Shown: positions 10,821 through 21,260 of the stretch, one piece after another | Position numbering within the stretch: position 1 is the stretch's first letter | Layout of the letters: every line of letters begins with the position of its first letter | From: Hippopus hippopus | Lineage: Eukaryota > Mollusca > Bivalvia > Cardiida > Cardiidae | Length of the DNA: 64,000 nt | Reading direction: 5' to 3' | Assembly: GCA_946811185.2 (NCBI GenBank) | Contig: OX328104.1 | Coordinates: 15,388,914-15,452,913, forward strand | The notes under the pieces: model-generated | Databases searched by the model: none | Told to the model about the DNA's origin: nothing | What the model saw: the letters and a program-made list of their open reading frames with translations, nothing else | Program-made: the position numbers and the translations under genes

Positions 10821-10905
10821 TTACCCTTTTCCACACAGTCCAGTCTTTTAGCTACCCTGAGGAAGAGGCCTTATGAAAATATTGTGGGAAAAGGAGAAAA
10901 TGCTG
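10821..10905 (+). mobile_element. FB1 half copy broken at the hairpin
   Basis: Complete L arm and left stem, then homology stops at AAATGCTGTTA, the tip of the hairpin. Confidence 0.8.
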
Positions 10906-11108
10906 TTATTACATTCTGTTACTAATAATAGTAACATTTTCTACTGAAATAGTGTAATATCAGTGTCACGCGAGGGCAGATACGGCGGGGCAACGGGCTG
11001 ATATCTGATATCCTGCCAGTTGACAAGATTTTTGTTCTAAATCTATAGCAACAGAACACTCGCTTGTGAACCAACGTTCTCAAAACATCCTGTTTGAAAA
11101 AAAAAAAA

Positions 11109-11246
11109 ATGGCTGAATCAGTCCGTCAATCGCTAGCGGACAAATCTTCAGAACTACAGACGATGAATGAATCGCAAAACCAGCAAAGACACTATAAATA
11201 CAGAAAAGACTGTTGTTGTCTTGGATTGGGAAAGTTCATCGGGCAA
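11109..11246 (+). CDS. possible first coding exon of the 23-31 kb gene
   Basis: ATG in a strong start context (A at -3, G at +4) opens a frame reading MAESVRQSLADKSSELQ and, near its end, DCCCLGLGKFIG. The frame closes at 11274-11276 (55 codons) if unspliced. Base use is more GC- and CpG-rich than the surroundings. Cutting after CAA at 11246 leaves phase 0, which matches the acceptor at 23066, giving FIGQ then AVYGGIKG. The donor CAA|GTCATG is weak, and ATG|GTGTCT two codons on is an equally weak phase-0 alternative. The CCC cluster could be acylated. The link to the downstream exons is inference from phase and strand only; it may belong to another transcript or be chance. Confidence 0.3.
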
Positions 11247-11621
11247 GTCATGGTGTCTACGAGTTTTTTCATTTAGCAGGGGGAACCGAGCTGGATAAAG
11301 ATTTCCAATCCAAAGCACCATCCATCTGTTCTATTTATCCAGTTTCTCATTTAAAATCCCTATCATTCTAATATTGTTTCAGAAAAACACAAATATCGAC
11401 ATATTTTTATGTAAGAATAATGATGAAAATGTTTATTTAAAAAGTCCTTATGTTGCATATGCAGCTGCGATAGTCATGATAAACGATGCATGATTACGTC
11501 ATGAACGTGACGTTTACCCGCGGAAAGTAAGTTTTGTCGTACAAAGACAACAATATCTCTGTTTTAATTGTTAAAACATGTTAGAAAAAATCGAGCAAAT
11601 GATCCATGAATGTAATAAACA

Positions 11622-11762
11622 GGTTATTACATGGCTGATGAGGACTGGAGAGTGATATCGGCCCTTCACCTCAAAATCTGCCATCGGGCTAAAGCCCTCA
11701 GGGCAGATATCAAGGTGGCGGGCCGATATCACTCTCCGGCCCTCATCAGCTGTGTAATAACC
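11622..11762. mobile_element. FB5 foldback, one long hairpin
   Basis: GGTTATTACATGGCTGATGA at the left mirrors TCATCAGCTGTGTAATAACC at the right, and complementarity continues inward through GAGTGATATCGGCC to a short loop, about 65 nt per arm. Related words occur at 10975-11020. Confidence 0.85.
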
Positions 11763-11816
11763 TCTATGTAACAAATTTCAGGGAATTGCAGATTAGATAT
11801 TAGATACATGTATTTC

Positions 11817-11993
11817 TTAACTCTTTACCAAACAATCCTGTTTTTTAACGACCCTGTAACCAGCATTTTCTCCTTTTCCCACAATGTTTTCTACAATATC
11901 AAAGACAGAAATCATCATTTACGGTACATTTGTCATCTGCAAATGCTTTGAATTTGGTTGAGTCCAAAAATTTGTCGTTTGGTACAGAGTTAA
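11817..11993 (+). mobile_element. FB1 copy missing the left hairpin arm
   Basis: TTAA at both ends. Sequence jumps from CGACCCTG to GTAACCAGCATTTTC, deleting exactly the left stem. Confidence 0.92.
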
Positions 11994-12110
11994 ATGATGG
12001 AAATTTAATTTTGATGGGTAGAAAACATTGGTGTTTACCAGCATTTTCTCCTTTTTCCTCTATGTTTTAAAGTTCTTCTTCGTAAGGGTTGTTAAAACAC
12101 GGGATTGTTG
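11994..12110 (-). mobile_element. FB1 fragment
   Basis: Starts in the R arm just before GGGTAGAAAACATTG, lacks most of the left stem, and ends near GGGATTGTTG. Confidence 0.75.
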
Positions 12111-12118
12111 ACTTAGAA

Positions 12119-12339
12119 TCAACCCTTTACCACACAAGCCCAAGTTATTACCTGGTAAATTAGACATTTGAAAACATTGTGGGAAAAAGAGACAATGCTG
12201 GTAACCAGGATTTTCCTGTTTTTCCCACAATGTTTTCTACCCTATCAAAAAGAGAAATGATCATTATAGCAGTATATGTCTTCTGCAAATGCTTTCAATT
12301 TGGTATGTTCCAAAATTTTGCTGTTTGGTAAAGAGTTAA
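12119..12339 (+). mobile_element. FB1 copy, full length
   Basis: Left flank TCAA, right flank TTAA. The stem carries paired changes (GGGAAAAA on the left, TTTTTCCC on the right). Confidence 0.92.
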
Positions 12340-12535
12340 CCTTTTACCACAGAATCTCGACTTTTAATGACCATAAAGAAAGAATGCTTTTAAAAACATT
12401 TTTAAAGGAGAAAATACTCTTAACCAGCATTTTCTCCTTTTCCCGTAATTTTTTCTACTCTATTTGAGGCAGAAATCTTCATTTGAGTTACTAGTATTTT
12501 GTCGCCTGCACATAATTTCAATTTGGTCGAGTCTA
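12336..12535 (+). mobile_element. FB1 copy truncated in R end
   Basis: Shares TTAA with the previous copy. Its last R-end bases are lost at a fusion with the following reversed copy. Confidence 0.88.
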
Positions 12536-12741
12536 AAAAAGTAGATGTGTCCAAATTGAAAGAACTTGGGGATGACACTTCAAATGAGACTCAAATGATG
12601 AAGTTTGTCTGTCATAGGATCGAAAACGTGGGAATAGGAGAAAATGCTGGTTACCAGCTTTTTGACCTTTTCCAGCAATGTTTTCAAAAAGCTTTTTCTT
12701 CAGGGGTCGTTTCAACTTGGTATTGTGTGATTAAGAGTTAA
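12536..12741 (-). mobile_element. FB1 copy truncated in R end, fused head-on
   Basis: Begins inside the R end (GATGTGTCCAAATTG) with no TTAA at the junction. Ends ATTAAGAGTTAA. Confidence 0.88.
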
Positions 12742-13404
12742 AGAGGAGTTTTTAATCGGTCGGCGTGAGCCGGACGATTAGAGAGACCACAAATTTCGGA
12801 AACCCTTCTGCTGAGGGCAAACTGATCTAACTGCAACTCATGACAGCTTTTACTTACAGTCTTATAACACTAATACTAGCTGTTGTGACCGTATTATATT
12901 GAACTTTTAACCCTGATGAGCGCAAGAATATGAACTAGAAGTAAACAGGCCTTCAAGTAATCCCTTACATAACTTTTGAATTAGGCCATATGTAATAAAT
13001 GGCGGTTACAGTTAGTTTATCGTTGAATTATGCAATAATACAAGTATTATCAAAATCTCGGGCCTGCAAAAACCATAAATTTTGTAGCAGTTTACTTACA
13101 ACGCAGCTATAAGAAATGGTGTCAGTGATAAAGCCTTAGAGCAAACTGGTGTATATGCAACTGGAAACAGCAGTAAGTTTAAAATAGTATTCAGCTGTTG
13201 GTCGTTTATTGTTAGTGAGGTGAAGCTGTGAGGGACAAAGGATGTAGAGTTGTGTTAGAGTTATGACCCTAGCAGAGAGGTCATTACGTAAACATTTTCA
13301 GAATGAACAGGTTATCTCACGCTTGCAAACTTAGTAACCAGACTGTCCATTCACAATACTGACCAGCATAGATCTGATTAGGCATCCTTCAGCTTAGGAT
13401 GTAT
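12742..13404. other. no recognised feature
   Basis: About 660 bp of mixed sequence with no exon-like frame or repeat family that could be named. Confidence 0.5.
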
Positions 13405-13620
13405 TAACCCTTGGACTGCTAAGCGCGACTTTATGACCTATTGCGGACAGTGTAGATCAAGATCAGACTGCACAATACATGCAGTCTGATTTTGGATCTA
13501 CACTGTCCGATGAGGAGATATTTTTTTCCCAAAAATACATGTACCTGCGAAATAGTTAAAACTTTGGGTTTTACTGTAGCTTGAAAATTTAATTTCATTC
13601 ATTTAGCAGGTTAAGGATTG
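13405..13620 (+). mobile_element. FB2 element, near full length
   Basis: Begins TTAACCCTTGGACTGCTAAG and ends near TTTAGCAGGTTAAGG. The core palindrome is GGACAGTGTAGATCAAGATC with its complement ending ATCTACACTGTCC. TTAA next to CC at the start and GG at the end hints at the same target preference as FB1. Confidence 0.85.
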
Positions 13621-13704
13621 TTAAATCGTTTTCATAGCCCCTCTTCCTCTTCTTCCATCCATGTTTCTTCTTGATGATATTCTAAAGACTGAAATCAGTC
13701 TGTC

Positions 13705-14350
13705 AAATGTTGACTAAACAGTCCTGTGGGGCTTAAAATGTAGTGAGGAAAACTGCATGTATTCAGCATGTTCTCTTTTACCTCACAGTGTTTTTTCATC
13801 ATTTGAAAGAATTTCAACATTTTGTAATTTCACGGGTAGAGTTGAATAGAGCATTTTCATAGAGGAAAAAAAGTGAAAGTGCAAAACAAATAAGCTTACT
13901 TAACTTCATATTCTTCATGTCTGAATCAACTGACCAGGTAAAAAGGCTTTTTCGGAGAGCGCAGATTCAGACTAGACAGCGTAGAACATGCAATCAGATC
14001 TTGGGTTTGTTAGGCCAGTTTTCTGAGATATTCTAATCAAAACAGCAGTGGTCTTGTAATAGTTAGGCTGCTTTTCCAAGTTTCACATGTCTATTTCATT
14101 AATTCAGTGCTTTAAGTGTAAAACTCAGATGTTTGTCTCATTAGCTACTCCATATTAGTTGATTCTCATCCTCCATATTTTAGATTAAGAGCCCAAGGTT
14201 CACGGTACATAGTGATGCTCTTGCTCATTAGAATGACTCAAATACAATGACCTGTGTTGTCTAAGGACAAGTAAAGTCGCTTTTGAAGACAATGAAAGAT
14301 CAAGATCAGGCTGTCCTTTGAATGCAATGCAGATCAGTAAACATACTTGT
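13705..14350. repeat. decayed FB1 and FB2 remnants
   Basis: A worn FB1 core near 13710-13830 and FB2 words such as AATCAGATCTTGGG and GATCAAGATCAGGCTG between 13940 and 14340. Confidence 0.45.
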
Positions 14351-14462
14351 ATATCTAAGATCTTAATTGTCTGTTTATGTAGGATATATAAAAAAAACGA
14401 CCATGAAATCGCAATGTTTGGATATTGTTTTTTCTGACTGTAAAAGGCCATAACTGGGTGCT

Positions 14463-14690
14463 TTAACTCTTAACAAAACTATCCCGTTTTTGATGACCAA
14501 GAGGAAGACAGCTGTTAAAAACATTGTAGAAAAAAAAAAAGATGCAGATAACCATCGTTTTCTCCTTTTCCCACTAGTTTTTTTTTTCTTTCGACGATTC
14601 AGATCATCAATTGGTCTACATTTGATTCATATGTGCAAATGCTTTCGATTTGGACAAGTCTAAAATTACATCATTTGGAAAAGGGGTGAG
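14463..14690 (+). mobile_element. FB1 copy, diverged
   Basis: TTAA at left. The left stem is replaced by an A run; the right stem and R arm are readable to CATTTGGAAAAGGGG. Confidence 0.75.
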
Positions 14691-15403
14691 AGTTGGGAAG
14701 ATATTACATTCTTTGGAACAAATGTGGAAGAAATTGGCCAGCCAAAGTTTCGGACAGAACGATTTTGCCCAGATCAATTTAGGCAGTCAGTCAAAAAAAT
14801 TAGGTAGGACAATTTGTCCAGATAAACACGATGGCTTCTTAAAGATAGAAAAAGTAAAAGGCCTACTTGCAGCAAAAAGTAAACAATTTGTGTTATAATA
14901 CAGGCATATTTTATACAACTTATTCATACCATTTTAAAGTATGGATATTACTGATAATATCTGACAATATATTTCCGTACAGTTATCAAAGTTGCAAAAG
15001 TTACAGAAAGAATATTTGTATATTGTTAAACTTATTTAAAAGGTTGATAGGTACTGTTATTCAGGATGAGTGATATCTAAGGCTTGATGATGGGTACTAC
15101 TGATCAGAATTGTCACATATATTTAACGTTCTATTGCTGTTAACCGGCAAACATATATCTGTAGCATTCCATTGAACTACTAATTTGTAAAGGACATTTA
15201 AAAAAGGGGGTTCCTACGTGGCTCTGTTACAAGGTATAGGATTTCTATCCCATACATGGTTCAGACAACTGTCATTTGATTTGTGATTTCAAACCATTGT
15301 AGTTATTCAATGTGTACCGATTACAGTGCTGACAGCACTTTGATTTTTTCTCTTTTTTTTTTTTTAAGGGAAATTGTGAATATCTGAGGAAGTAGGTGTG
15401 AGA
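14691..15403. other. no recognised feature
   Basis: AT-rich; a T run near 15350. Frames here lack exon signals. Confidence 0.5.
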
Positions 15404-15632
15404 TTAACTCTTTACCACATGACAAAATTTTAGATTGTTCCAAACTGGAAGCATTTGCAGACAACAAATAAAATGATACTCAAATGATCAGATTTGTACC
15501 AAAGAGGGTAGAAAACATACTGGGAAAAGGAGAAAACGCTGGTTACCAGCATTTTCTCTTTTTCCCACAATGTTTTCAAAAGGCTTTCTTCCCAGGGTTG
15601 TAAAAACCCGGAATTGTTTGGTAGAGGGTTAA
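15404..15632 (-). mobile_element. FB1 copy, full length
   Basis: TTAA at both ends; hairpin nearly intact. Confidence 0.94.
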
Positions 15633-15720
15633 GTAGGTGGAATTTTATGATGATAAAAAATGTTTTCATTGCTGCAAAGGTGTAAAGCACACACCCCATA
15701 TTGTGACTAATTAGACATTT

Positions 15721-15946
15721 TACTTTTTACCACACATACCAAATTTTAACGACCTTAACAAAGACAGGTTTGGTAAACATTGGTGGACAAAGATAAAATG
15801 TTGGTAACCAGCAATGTTTTTCTTTTCCAATTATGCTTTATAGCCTTCCTAAGCCAAAATTCAGTGTTTGAACCATGTTTAATTTGTCGTCTGCAAATAC
15901 TTTGAATTTGGACTAGACTAAAATTTTGTCATTTGGTTAAGAGCTA
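15721..15946 (+). mobile_element. FB1 copy, diverged
   Basis: Both ends readable (CTTTTTACCACACATACC; TCATTTGGTTAAGAGCTAA). Stem heavily mismatched. Confidence 0.85.
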
Positions 15947-15969
15947 ATCTCTTACTGCAAAGGCCATTA

Positions 15970-16080
15970 TGAGCCCTCTACCAACCAAACCCAGTTTAAG
16001 AAATGAAATGTATCTGTTTATTCTAATGATATAGAAAACATTTTGGGAAAAAGAGCTTTTGCTTGTAAAAAATCTGATAA
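15970..16080. mobile_element. decayed FB1 fragment
   Basis: CTCTACCAACCAAACCCAG and AGAAAACATTTTGGGAAAAA remain. Confidence 0.4.
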
Positions 16081-16107
16081 AAGAGTTTACAAAAGAGTAA
16101 GAAACCA

Positions 16108-16915
16108 GGGCCTGGTTTCACAAAAAAAACATAAAGCTCTTATTTTACTGAATCCGGTAACAGACTTAACTTACGACTCAAGTTAAGTTTTCTTATTTTA
16201 GGCTTATTTCACTGACATCAAGAGACTTAAGTAACATTCTCAAATCCTAAGTTGACACCAAATGTCAGTCTCAAGTCAACAAAATAATGGATTTAAGTCT
16301 TTTAACTGAGTTAAGTCCATTCATTTTGCTTAGTTGAGTCTGAAACATTGAGTCAAATCAGGACTTGACAGTGTTACTACAGTTTGTTCATTAGGTGAAA
16401 TGTTTCTCAAATAACAAACTCAACTAAAGTCCAAACCTGAGTCCAGTTTCACAAAAAACTTGCCAGCATTTTGACCTTTTCCAGCAATGTCTCTTATTTT
16501 ACTCAAATTCGCAAACAGACTTACTTTCTGACTGAAGTTGAGTTTTTTATTCCAGACGCATTTCACTAACATTAAAAGACTTATGCAACATTCTCAAAAC
16601 CAAAGTTGACATAATGTTTCAGACTCAACTCAGCAAAATGATGACTTCAGTTTGTTAATTAATTTAAGTCCATTTACTTTGCTTAGGTGAGTCTCAAACA
16701 TAGTGTCAACTCAGGATTTGAGAACGTTACTACAATCTGTTAATGTTACTAAAGTGCATCTCAAATAATGAATTCAACTTAAGTCAGAACCTGGGACCAC
16801 TAGTAGATTTGAGTAAAATAAGGGACTTAAGTTTTTTCTTTAAGCCGGGTCCCGAGACTGTTTGTAGATTTTGGTAAAAAAAAAAGAGACTTCAGTTTCT
16901 ACGTGAAACCTGGCC
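16108..16915. mobile_element. TIR element with duplicated interior
   Basis: Ends GGGCCTGGTTTCAC and GTGAAACCTGGCCC are inverted with one mismatch. The interior holds two related units of about 350 bp, each with ACAGACTTA, then ATTTCACT, GACTTAAG/GACTTATG and TCAGACTCAACT-like words. A short piece resembling the FB1 hairpin (GCCAGCATTTTGACC) lies at the junction of the units. No coding frame. Confidence 0.65.
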
Positions 16916-17132
16916 CAGTAATTTATTTCAGCAACTCATATTGATTGGTCAGACTAATGTGTCACCATGATAAGCTAGGAAGCAACAAGAGAATGCTTCA
17001 CCTTGTCTACCCTGCATCCTGTTGCCAGGGTTTTTTAGATGAATCTGTACCAATTGGAAAAAACTCTAACCCTTAGAGCACTAAATTAATGAAATGGACC
17101 TTTTCAAACAGGACAAAACACCACCTGAGACT

Positions 17133-17316
17133 GAATTCATCAACCATTCTCAAGAGCATTTGTCTTATTCTCCAGAATTTTCTGAATTTAAAAGTAACAC
17201 AACTCTTGATTGGCTAAACCAAATGGTTTAGCCAATCAGAAGTTGTGTTACTTTTCAAATTTAAAAAATCTTGGAGGATAGGACTATGAATATTCTTCAG
17301 AATAGTTGGTGAATAC
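17133..17316. mobile_element. FB3 foldback
   Basis: Starts TCAACCATTCTCAAGAG and ends AGTTGGTGAATAC. The central palindrome is GATTGGCTAAACCAAATGG followed by its complement. Its last 8 bases became the target duplication of the hAT that follows. Confidence 0.9.
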
Positions 17317-18422
17317 TAGGGATGGGAATGAATACTAAAATAGATATTCGAATATTCGTTTTTATCAAGTTTATAAAGTTGGTAACCATGTATCCGAATA
17401 TAGGGTATGTCCGGGTACCGGTACCTTATTCACTTATTTGATTTTACGAGCTTCGTCCGAAATTTCATGTTTTGTTAGACTGTTTTCTTAATCTCAATTT
17501 ATTTCTATCTGCAGAAAAAGAAAGAAAAAATAAACTTTACTGTTCACTTTTCTTTTGTGATGAAGATTACCTTGTTTGATGATCGACTTCATATGTTTAT
17601 TGTGAGAGAATCAAAGTACATCAAGTACAAAAAACTTATTATCTAACAAATGGCCATCACTGCCTCCACCAAAACAAACCAATCCTAATTTTTGTATTTT
17701 GACCTGTATGGCATTCCAAGTTTTTTCTTTTATCATTTCACCAAACCACAATGTCAAGATAAGAAATTGCTATTCGGAAAATTTATCATCTTGGGATTGT
17801 GTTCTGATTTCACATTGTCAGTCAGCTGTGCAAGTCGGTGGGTTAGGGACAAGTGTGAAAGAATCAAAGAAAATGAAAACAAATAAAATAAGAACAACAT
17901 GTAACTATTTAATAAAAAAAAAAACAATTTTTTTTTTCAAATGTCGCAATATATGCATGAAATTGCTTGCCTAAAGTTATCTCCGTAGCTGTTTTACTGA
18001 AAAGTGTTGATTAAGTTTGGAGCGTCATTTTAACACATGCGGTATGAAAACCTTGTTTAATCTTACAGGTGCTACAATTAACGGATTAATATTGGTTAGT
18101 TTGCAAACTGAGAGACAAATCGGCAGCAGTTATTATAAAACGCTAAATTGAAAACTGTCATAAACAGTTATTGTCCTGCACTGTCTTGACAGGTGTTATC
18201 AATTAGCGTAAGGATTACACATTGAAAGTTAATATGTGCCTATCAGTATACGAAAGTATGCAACCTTTCCTCATATTCTTTAAAAGTTTTTTTTTTTTTT
18301 CTAAAATTTAAGATTAATGATTTTCCCTCATAAAAAAAAGAATATTCGAATGCCAATTTTGAATTCGAATATTCACGGAAAAACCGAATATTCGAATATT
18401 CAAATATTCGTTCCCATCCCTA
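17317..18422. mobile_element. non-autonomous hAT element with 8-bp duplication
   Basis: Ends TAGGGATGGGAATGAATA and its near complement TATTCGTTCCCATCCCTA, followed inward by ATTCGAATATTCG tracts. Flanked on both sides by GTGAATAC (17309-17316 and 18423-18430), a perfect 8-bp target duplication. 1.1 kb with no transposase. It sits in the end of an FB3 element, whose usual following bases CAGATCC-like resume after the second GTGAATAC. Confidence 0.92.
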
Positions 18423-18484
18423 GTGAATACAGATCCAGAAATATTGTTATTTTATGGTTCTTTTGGCCAGATGATGTAACAGAG

Positions 18485-18570
18485 TGGCAGACAGTGTAAA
18501 TCTAAGATCAGATGGCACATTCTTTGCAGTCTGATCTTGACCTACATTGTCTGCTAAAACAGCCTAATTC
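18485..18570. mobile_element. FB2 core
   Basis: CAGACAGTGTAAATCTAAG with its partner GATCTTGACCTACATTGTCTG. Confidence 0.7.
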
Positions 18571-18591
18571 AGTCCCAGAACGTTATGAATT

Positions 18592-18695
18592 AACCTTGTC
18601 CAAATCTAAAGCAAATGCAGAAGACAAACATGTCTCAAATTGTTAGCTTTGGTTATTGAAGGTCCGAAAACATTTTGGGAATGGAAAAATGCTTG
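18592..18695 (-). mobile_element. FB1 R-arm fragment
   Basis: TTAACCTTGTCCAAATCTAA then GCAAATGCAGAAGACAAA. Homology fades after AAACATTTTGGGAA. Confidence 0.65.
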
Positions 18696-18916
18696 ATTAA
18701 AGTTTTAAAAAAAGTTTGCCCTTCCAAATAATGCATTTCCTATGCCTTTGAAATGGCTTTTTTCAATATGCATGGCAGTGTAAAGTAAATTGTTTGGTGT
18801 TTCAGCGCATTTTGTGCACCCTTCAAAGGAAAAAAATGTTTTGGTTATCTTATAGTTCAATTTCCCTGACTTATGTTTCCTTAACTTTTTGGGGATTTTT
18901 TTTCCTGAATTTGACA

Positions 18917-19196
18917 AGCCCCAGTAGTGCAGTCAGTAGCGCACGGGACTCCAGAACAGGGGGTGGCTAGTTGTATCCCTGGCTCGGCCAATTTCTTTCC
19001 AAGGATTGATGATAGTCATTGCGACAGGATTCATTCCTCTCTCACTGCTGATCATTGTTTTGACGACGGTTATGTGGGAAAGCAGCCAGTGGCTTGGAAA
19101 GAATACTGTGAGGAGTACTGGTAAAAGAAACTCCAGGAAAGCATGGATAGGTGCACTGGCCGCCACGATATAACTGATATGATGTTGAAAACTGCG
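18917..19196 (+). mobile_element. SINE-A (tRNA-headed), 3' tail split by FB1
   Basis: The head GCCCCAGTAGTGCAG and later GCTCGGCCAATTTCTT are shared with the copy at 47066. The body includes GAAACTCCAGGAAAGCATGG and GTGCACTGGCCGCC. The 3' tail continues after the FB1 insert at 19422-19450 (TTAAACACCATACAGTCAAT). Confidence 0.88.
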
Positions 19197-19425
19197 TTAA
19201 CTCTTTACCAAACGACAAAATTTTAGACTGGTCCAAATTGAAAGCATTTGCAGACGACAAAATAAAAGTGACTGAAAATTTGCAATTTGTTTTGGGAAAG
19301 GAAGAAAACATTGTGGGAAAAGGAGAAAATGCTGGTTACCAGCATTTTCTCCTTTTCCCACAATGTTTTCAGAAGGCTTCTTTCTCAGGGTCGTTAAAAG
19401 TCGGAATTGTGTGGTAAAGGGTTAA
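19197..19425 (-). mobile_element. FB1 copy inserted in SINE-A tail with TTAA duplication
   Basis: Perfect stem, TTAA on both sides. The SINE tail reads ...AACTGCG|TTAA before and TTAA|ACACC after the insert; the uninterrupted copy at 47066 has a single TTAA there. Confidence 0.97.
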
Positions 19426-19470
19426 ACACCATACAGTCAATCATTCAATGCTGAATGTGACATTAGGCCT

Positions 19471-19699
19471 TTAACTCTTAACCACGCGACAAAAATGTAA
19501 ACTTGTCCAAATTCAAAGCATTTCCAAACACATTGTAAATGTGGCTCAAATGATGGGATTTGTCGTTGTTATGGTAGAAAAGATTTTAGGAAAAGGAGAA
19601 AATGATGGTTACCAGTATTGTCTTCTTTTCCCACAGTGTTCTACTAATGGCTTCTTTTCTTTGGATTGTTAAAACTCAGGATTGTGTGGTAAAGGTGTA
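19471..19699 (-). mobile_element. FB1 copy, diverged
   Basis: TTAA at left; right end GTGTGGTAAAGGTGTAG has lost TTAA. Confidence 0.88.
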
Positions 19700-19892
19700 G
19701 AAGGATTAATATACAAAGTATCAATTAAATTGAGCCATGCTCTGGAAAATGGGAGCTTATTGCATCTCCATGATGCATTATACCAAGCAAGACATCACAT
19801 AGTTATGGTTTCTTAAAGTCCATTTTGTCTAATAACTGACTAAATCATGAGATAGAATGGTTCTTGGACACGCAGAATATTGACCAATAGCA

Positions 19893-19992
19893 AAAAGCTT
19901 AGGCTCAGGTCAGCCCTGCTCAGACTGTAGGCTGCCCTGGGTTGATATTTATTGCAGATACATTTAGCCCCCTTTTCACAGAGCATGGCTCA
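19893..19992 (-). mobile_element. FB4 fragment, reversed
   Basis: CAGAGCATGGCTCA preceded by TAGCCCCCTTTTCAC is the reversed left end; the rest is missing. Confidence 0.75.
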
Positions 19993-20330
19993 ATTGTTTG
20001 GTATTTCTTCACATCTTGGAAAAAAATAGCTTTTGTTGACTTCTTTTCTTTCTTTATTTTTTTCAGCAGTTTCATTTCCTTGTTGCTTTTATTGGATTTT
20101 TTTTTTAATTCGACACATTCCGTACTTAATGTATCAGTCAAAACATCTCTAATTTTACTCAGAGATGCATCACAGTCACAATCTTTGTACAGCTTTGGGA
20201 AATACATAAGCGCTAGAGTACAATAACTAACATGTTTTAAAGTCCATAGTTACAGCAGTTTTGCTGATTCTTTTTGACATAGTTAATGACTGATTGTCTT
20301 ATAATTGATCATATGCTTTCCCTTGGGATG
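19993..20330. other. no recognised feature
   Basis: T-rich stretch. Complementary open frames here lack exon signals. Confidence 0.4.
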
Positions 20331-20520
20331 TGTAACCCTTTACCACACAATCATGTGTTTAATAACCCTGAGGAAAATGGTTTTTAAAAACATTTTGGAA
20401 AAAGGACAGAATGCTTGTAAACAGCATTTTCTCCTTTTCCCAGGTTATTTTCCTACCTTTTAAAGAAGAATCACATCAATTGAGTCACATTTAACCTTGG
20501 TTGACCATGTTTGTTTCAAG
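20331..20520 (+). mobile_element. FB1 copy truncated in R arm
   Basis: L end GTAACCCTTTACCACACAAT and hairpin present; stops in the R arm. Confidence 0.82.
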
Positions 20521-20523
20521 TGT

Positions 20524-20748
20524 TTAACTCTACCACAGGAAAAAAATGTAGATTTGTCTAATTTGAAAGTATTTGCAGACGACAATTAAAATGTGACTCA
20601 AATGCAGAAATTTGTTTTTGATAGGGCAGAAAACATTGTGGGTAGGGAGAAATTGCTGGTTACCAGCATTTTCTCTTTTCCCACAATGTTTTCAAAAGGC
20701 TTCTTCCTCAGGGTCCTTAAAAGTTGGGATTGCATGGTAAAGGGTTAA
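20524..20748 (-). mobile_element. FB1 copy, full length
   Basis: TTAA at both ends; stem with a few mismatches. Confidence 0.92.
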
Positions 20749-20789
20749 TACAATATCCGCATGTGTACAGGGTATGTATAGACAAGATC

Positions 20790-21010
20790 CCCACAGTGTA
20801 GATCAAGATCAGTATCCACAGATGAACTTGGTCTACACTGACCATAAAATTATCTACTGTTACACTTGAACATGGTTAGTTACACCTATCCCTCTTGGTG
20901 CCTAATACAATTATAGGTGCTTTTTGCAACTGGTGTAGATCAAGATCAGACATCATAAAAATTACTCTCTGATCTTTGATTTACATCATCTGCTGAGACA
21001 TTCTTACCAA
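20790..21010. mobile_element. two FB2 cores
   Basis: CAGTGTAGATCAAGATCAG at 20799 and TGTAGATCAAGATCAGAC at 20934, each followed by a complementary arm. Confidence 0.65.
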
Positions 21011-21089
21011 AATGCAACCTTGAAGGGGTAGATTTTTGAATTCTTTCTGTGACTGAAAGTCTTGATTCTACATATTTGGTACTATAACT

Positions 21090-21260
21090 GTTTGCCACAC
21101 AATCCTGTGTGTTTAACAACACTGTTGAAGAAAGCGTTTGAAAATTTTGAGGGAAAAGGAGAAAATACTGGTAACTAGCATTTTCTTTTTTTTTCCCCAC
21201 AATGTATTCTAGCATTTCAAAGACAGAAATCGTCTCTTTAGCTTGACTGCTGATTTTGAC
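21090..21260 (+). mobile_element. FB1 copy lacking R end
   Basis: TTTGCCACACAATCCTG, hairpin with centre GGTAACT, and part of the R arm. Confidence 0.78.

Noticed and set aside
11494..11526. Exon ending at the strong donor GGAAA|GTAAGT
   Set aside because: The donor is good, but no ATG-opened frame leads to it in the phase needed for the 23067 exon; it could be a non-coding first exon.
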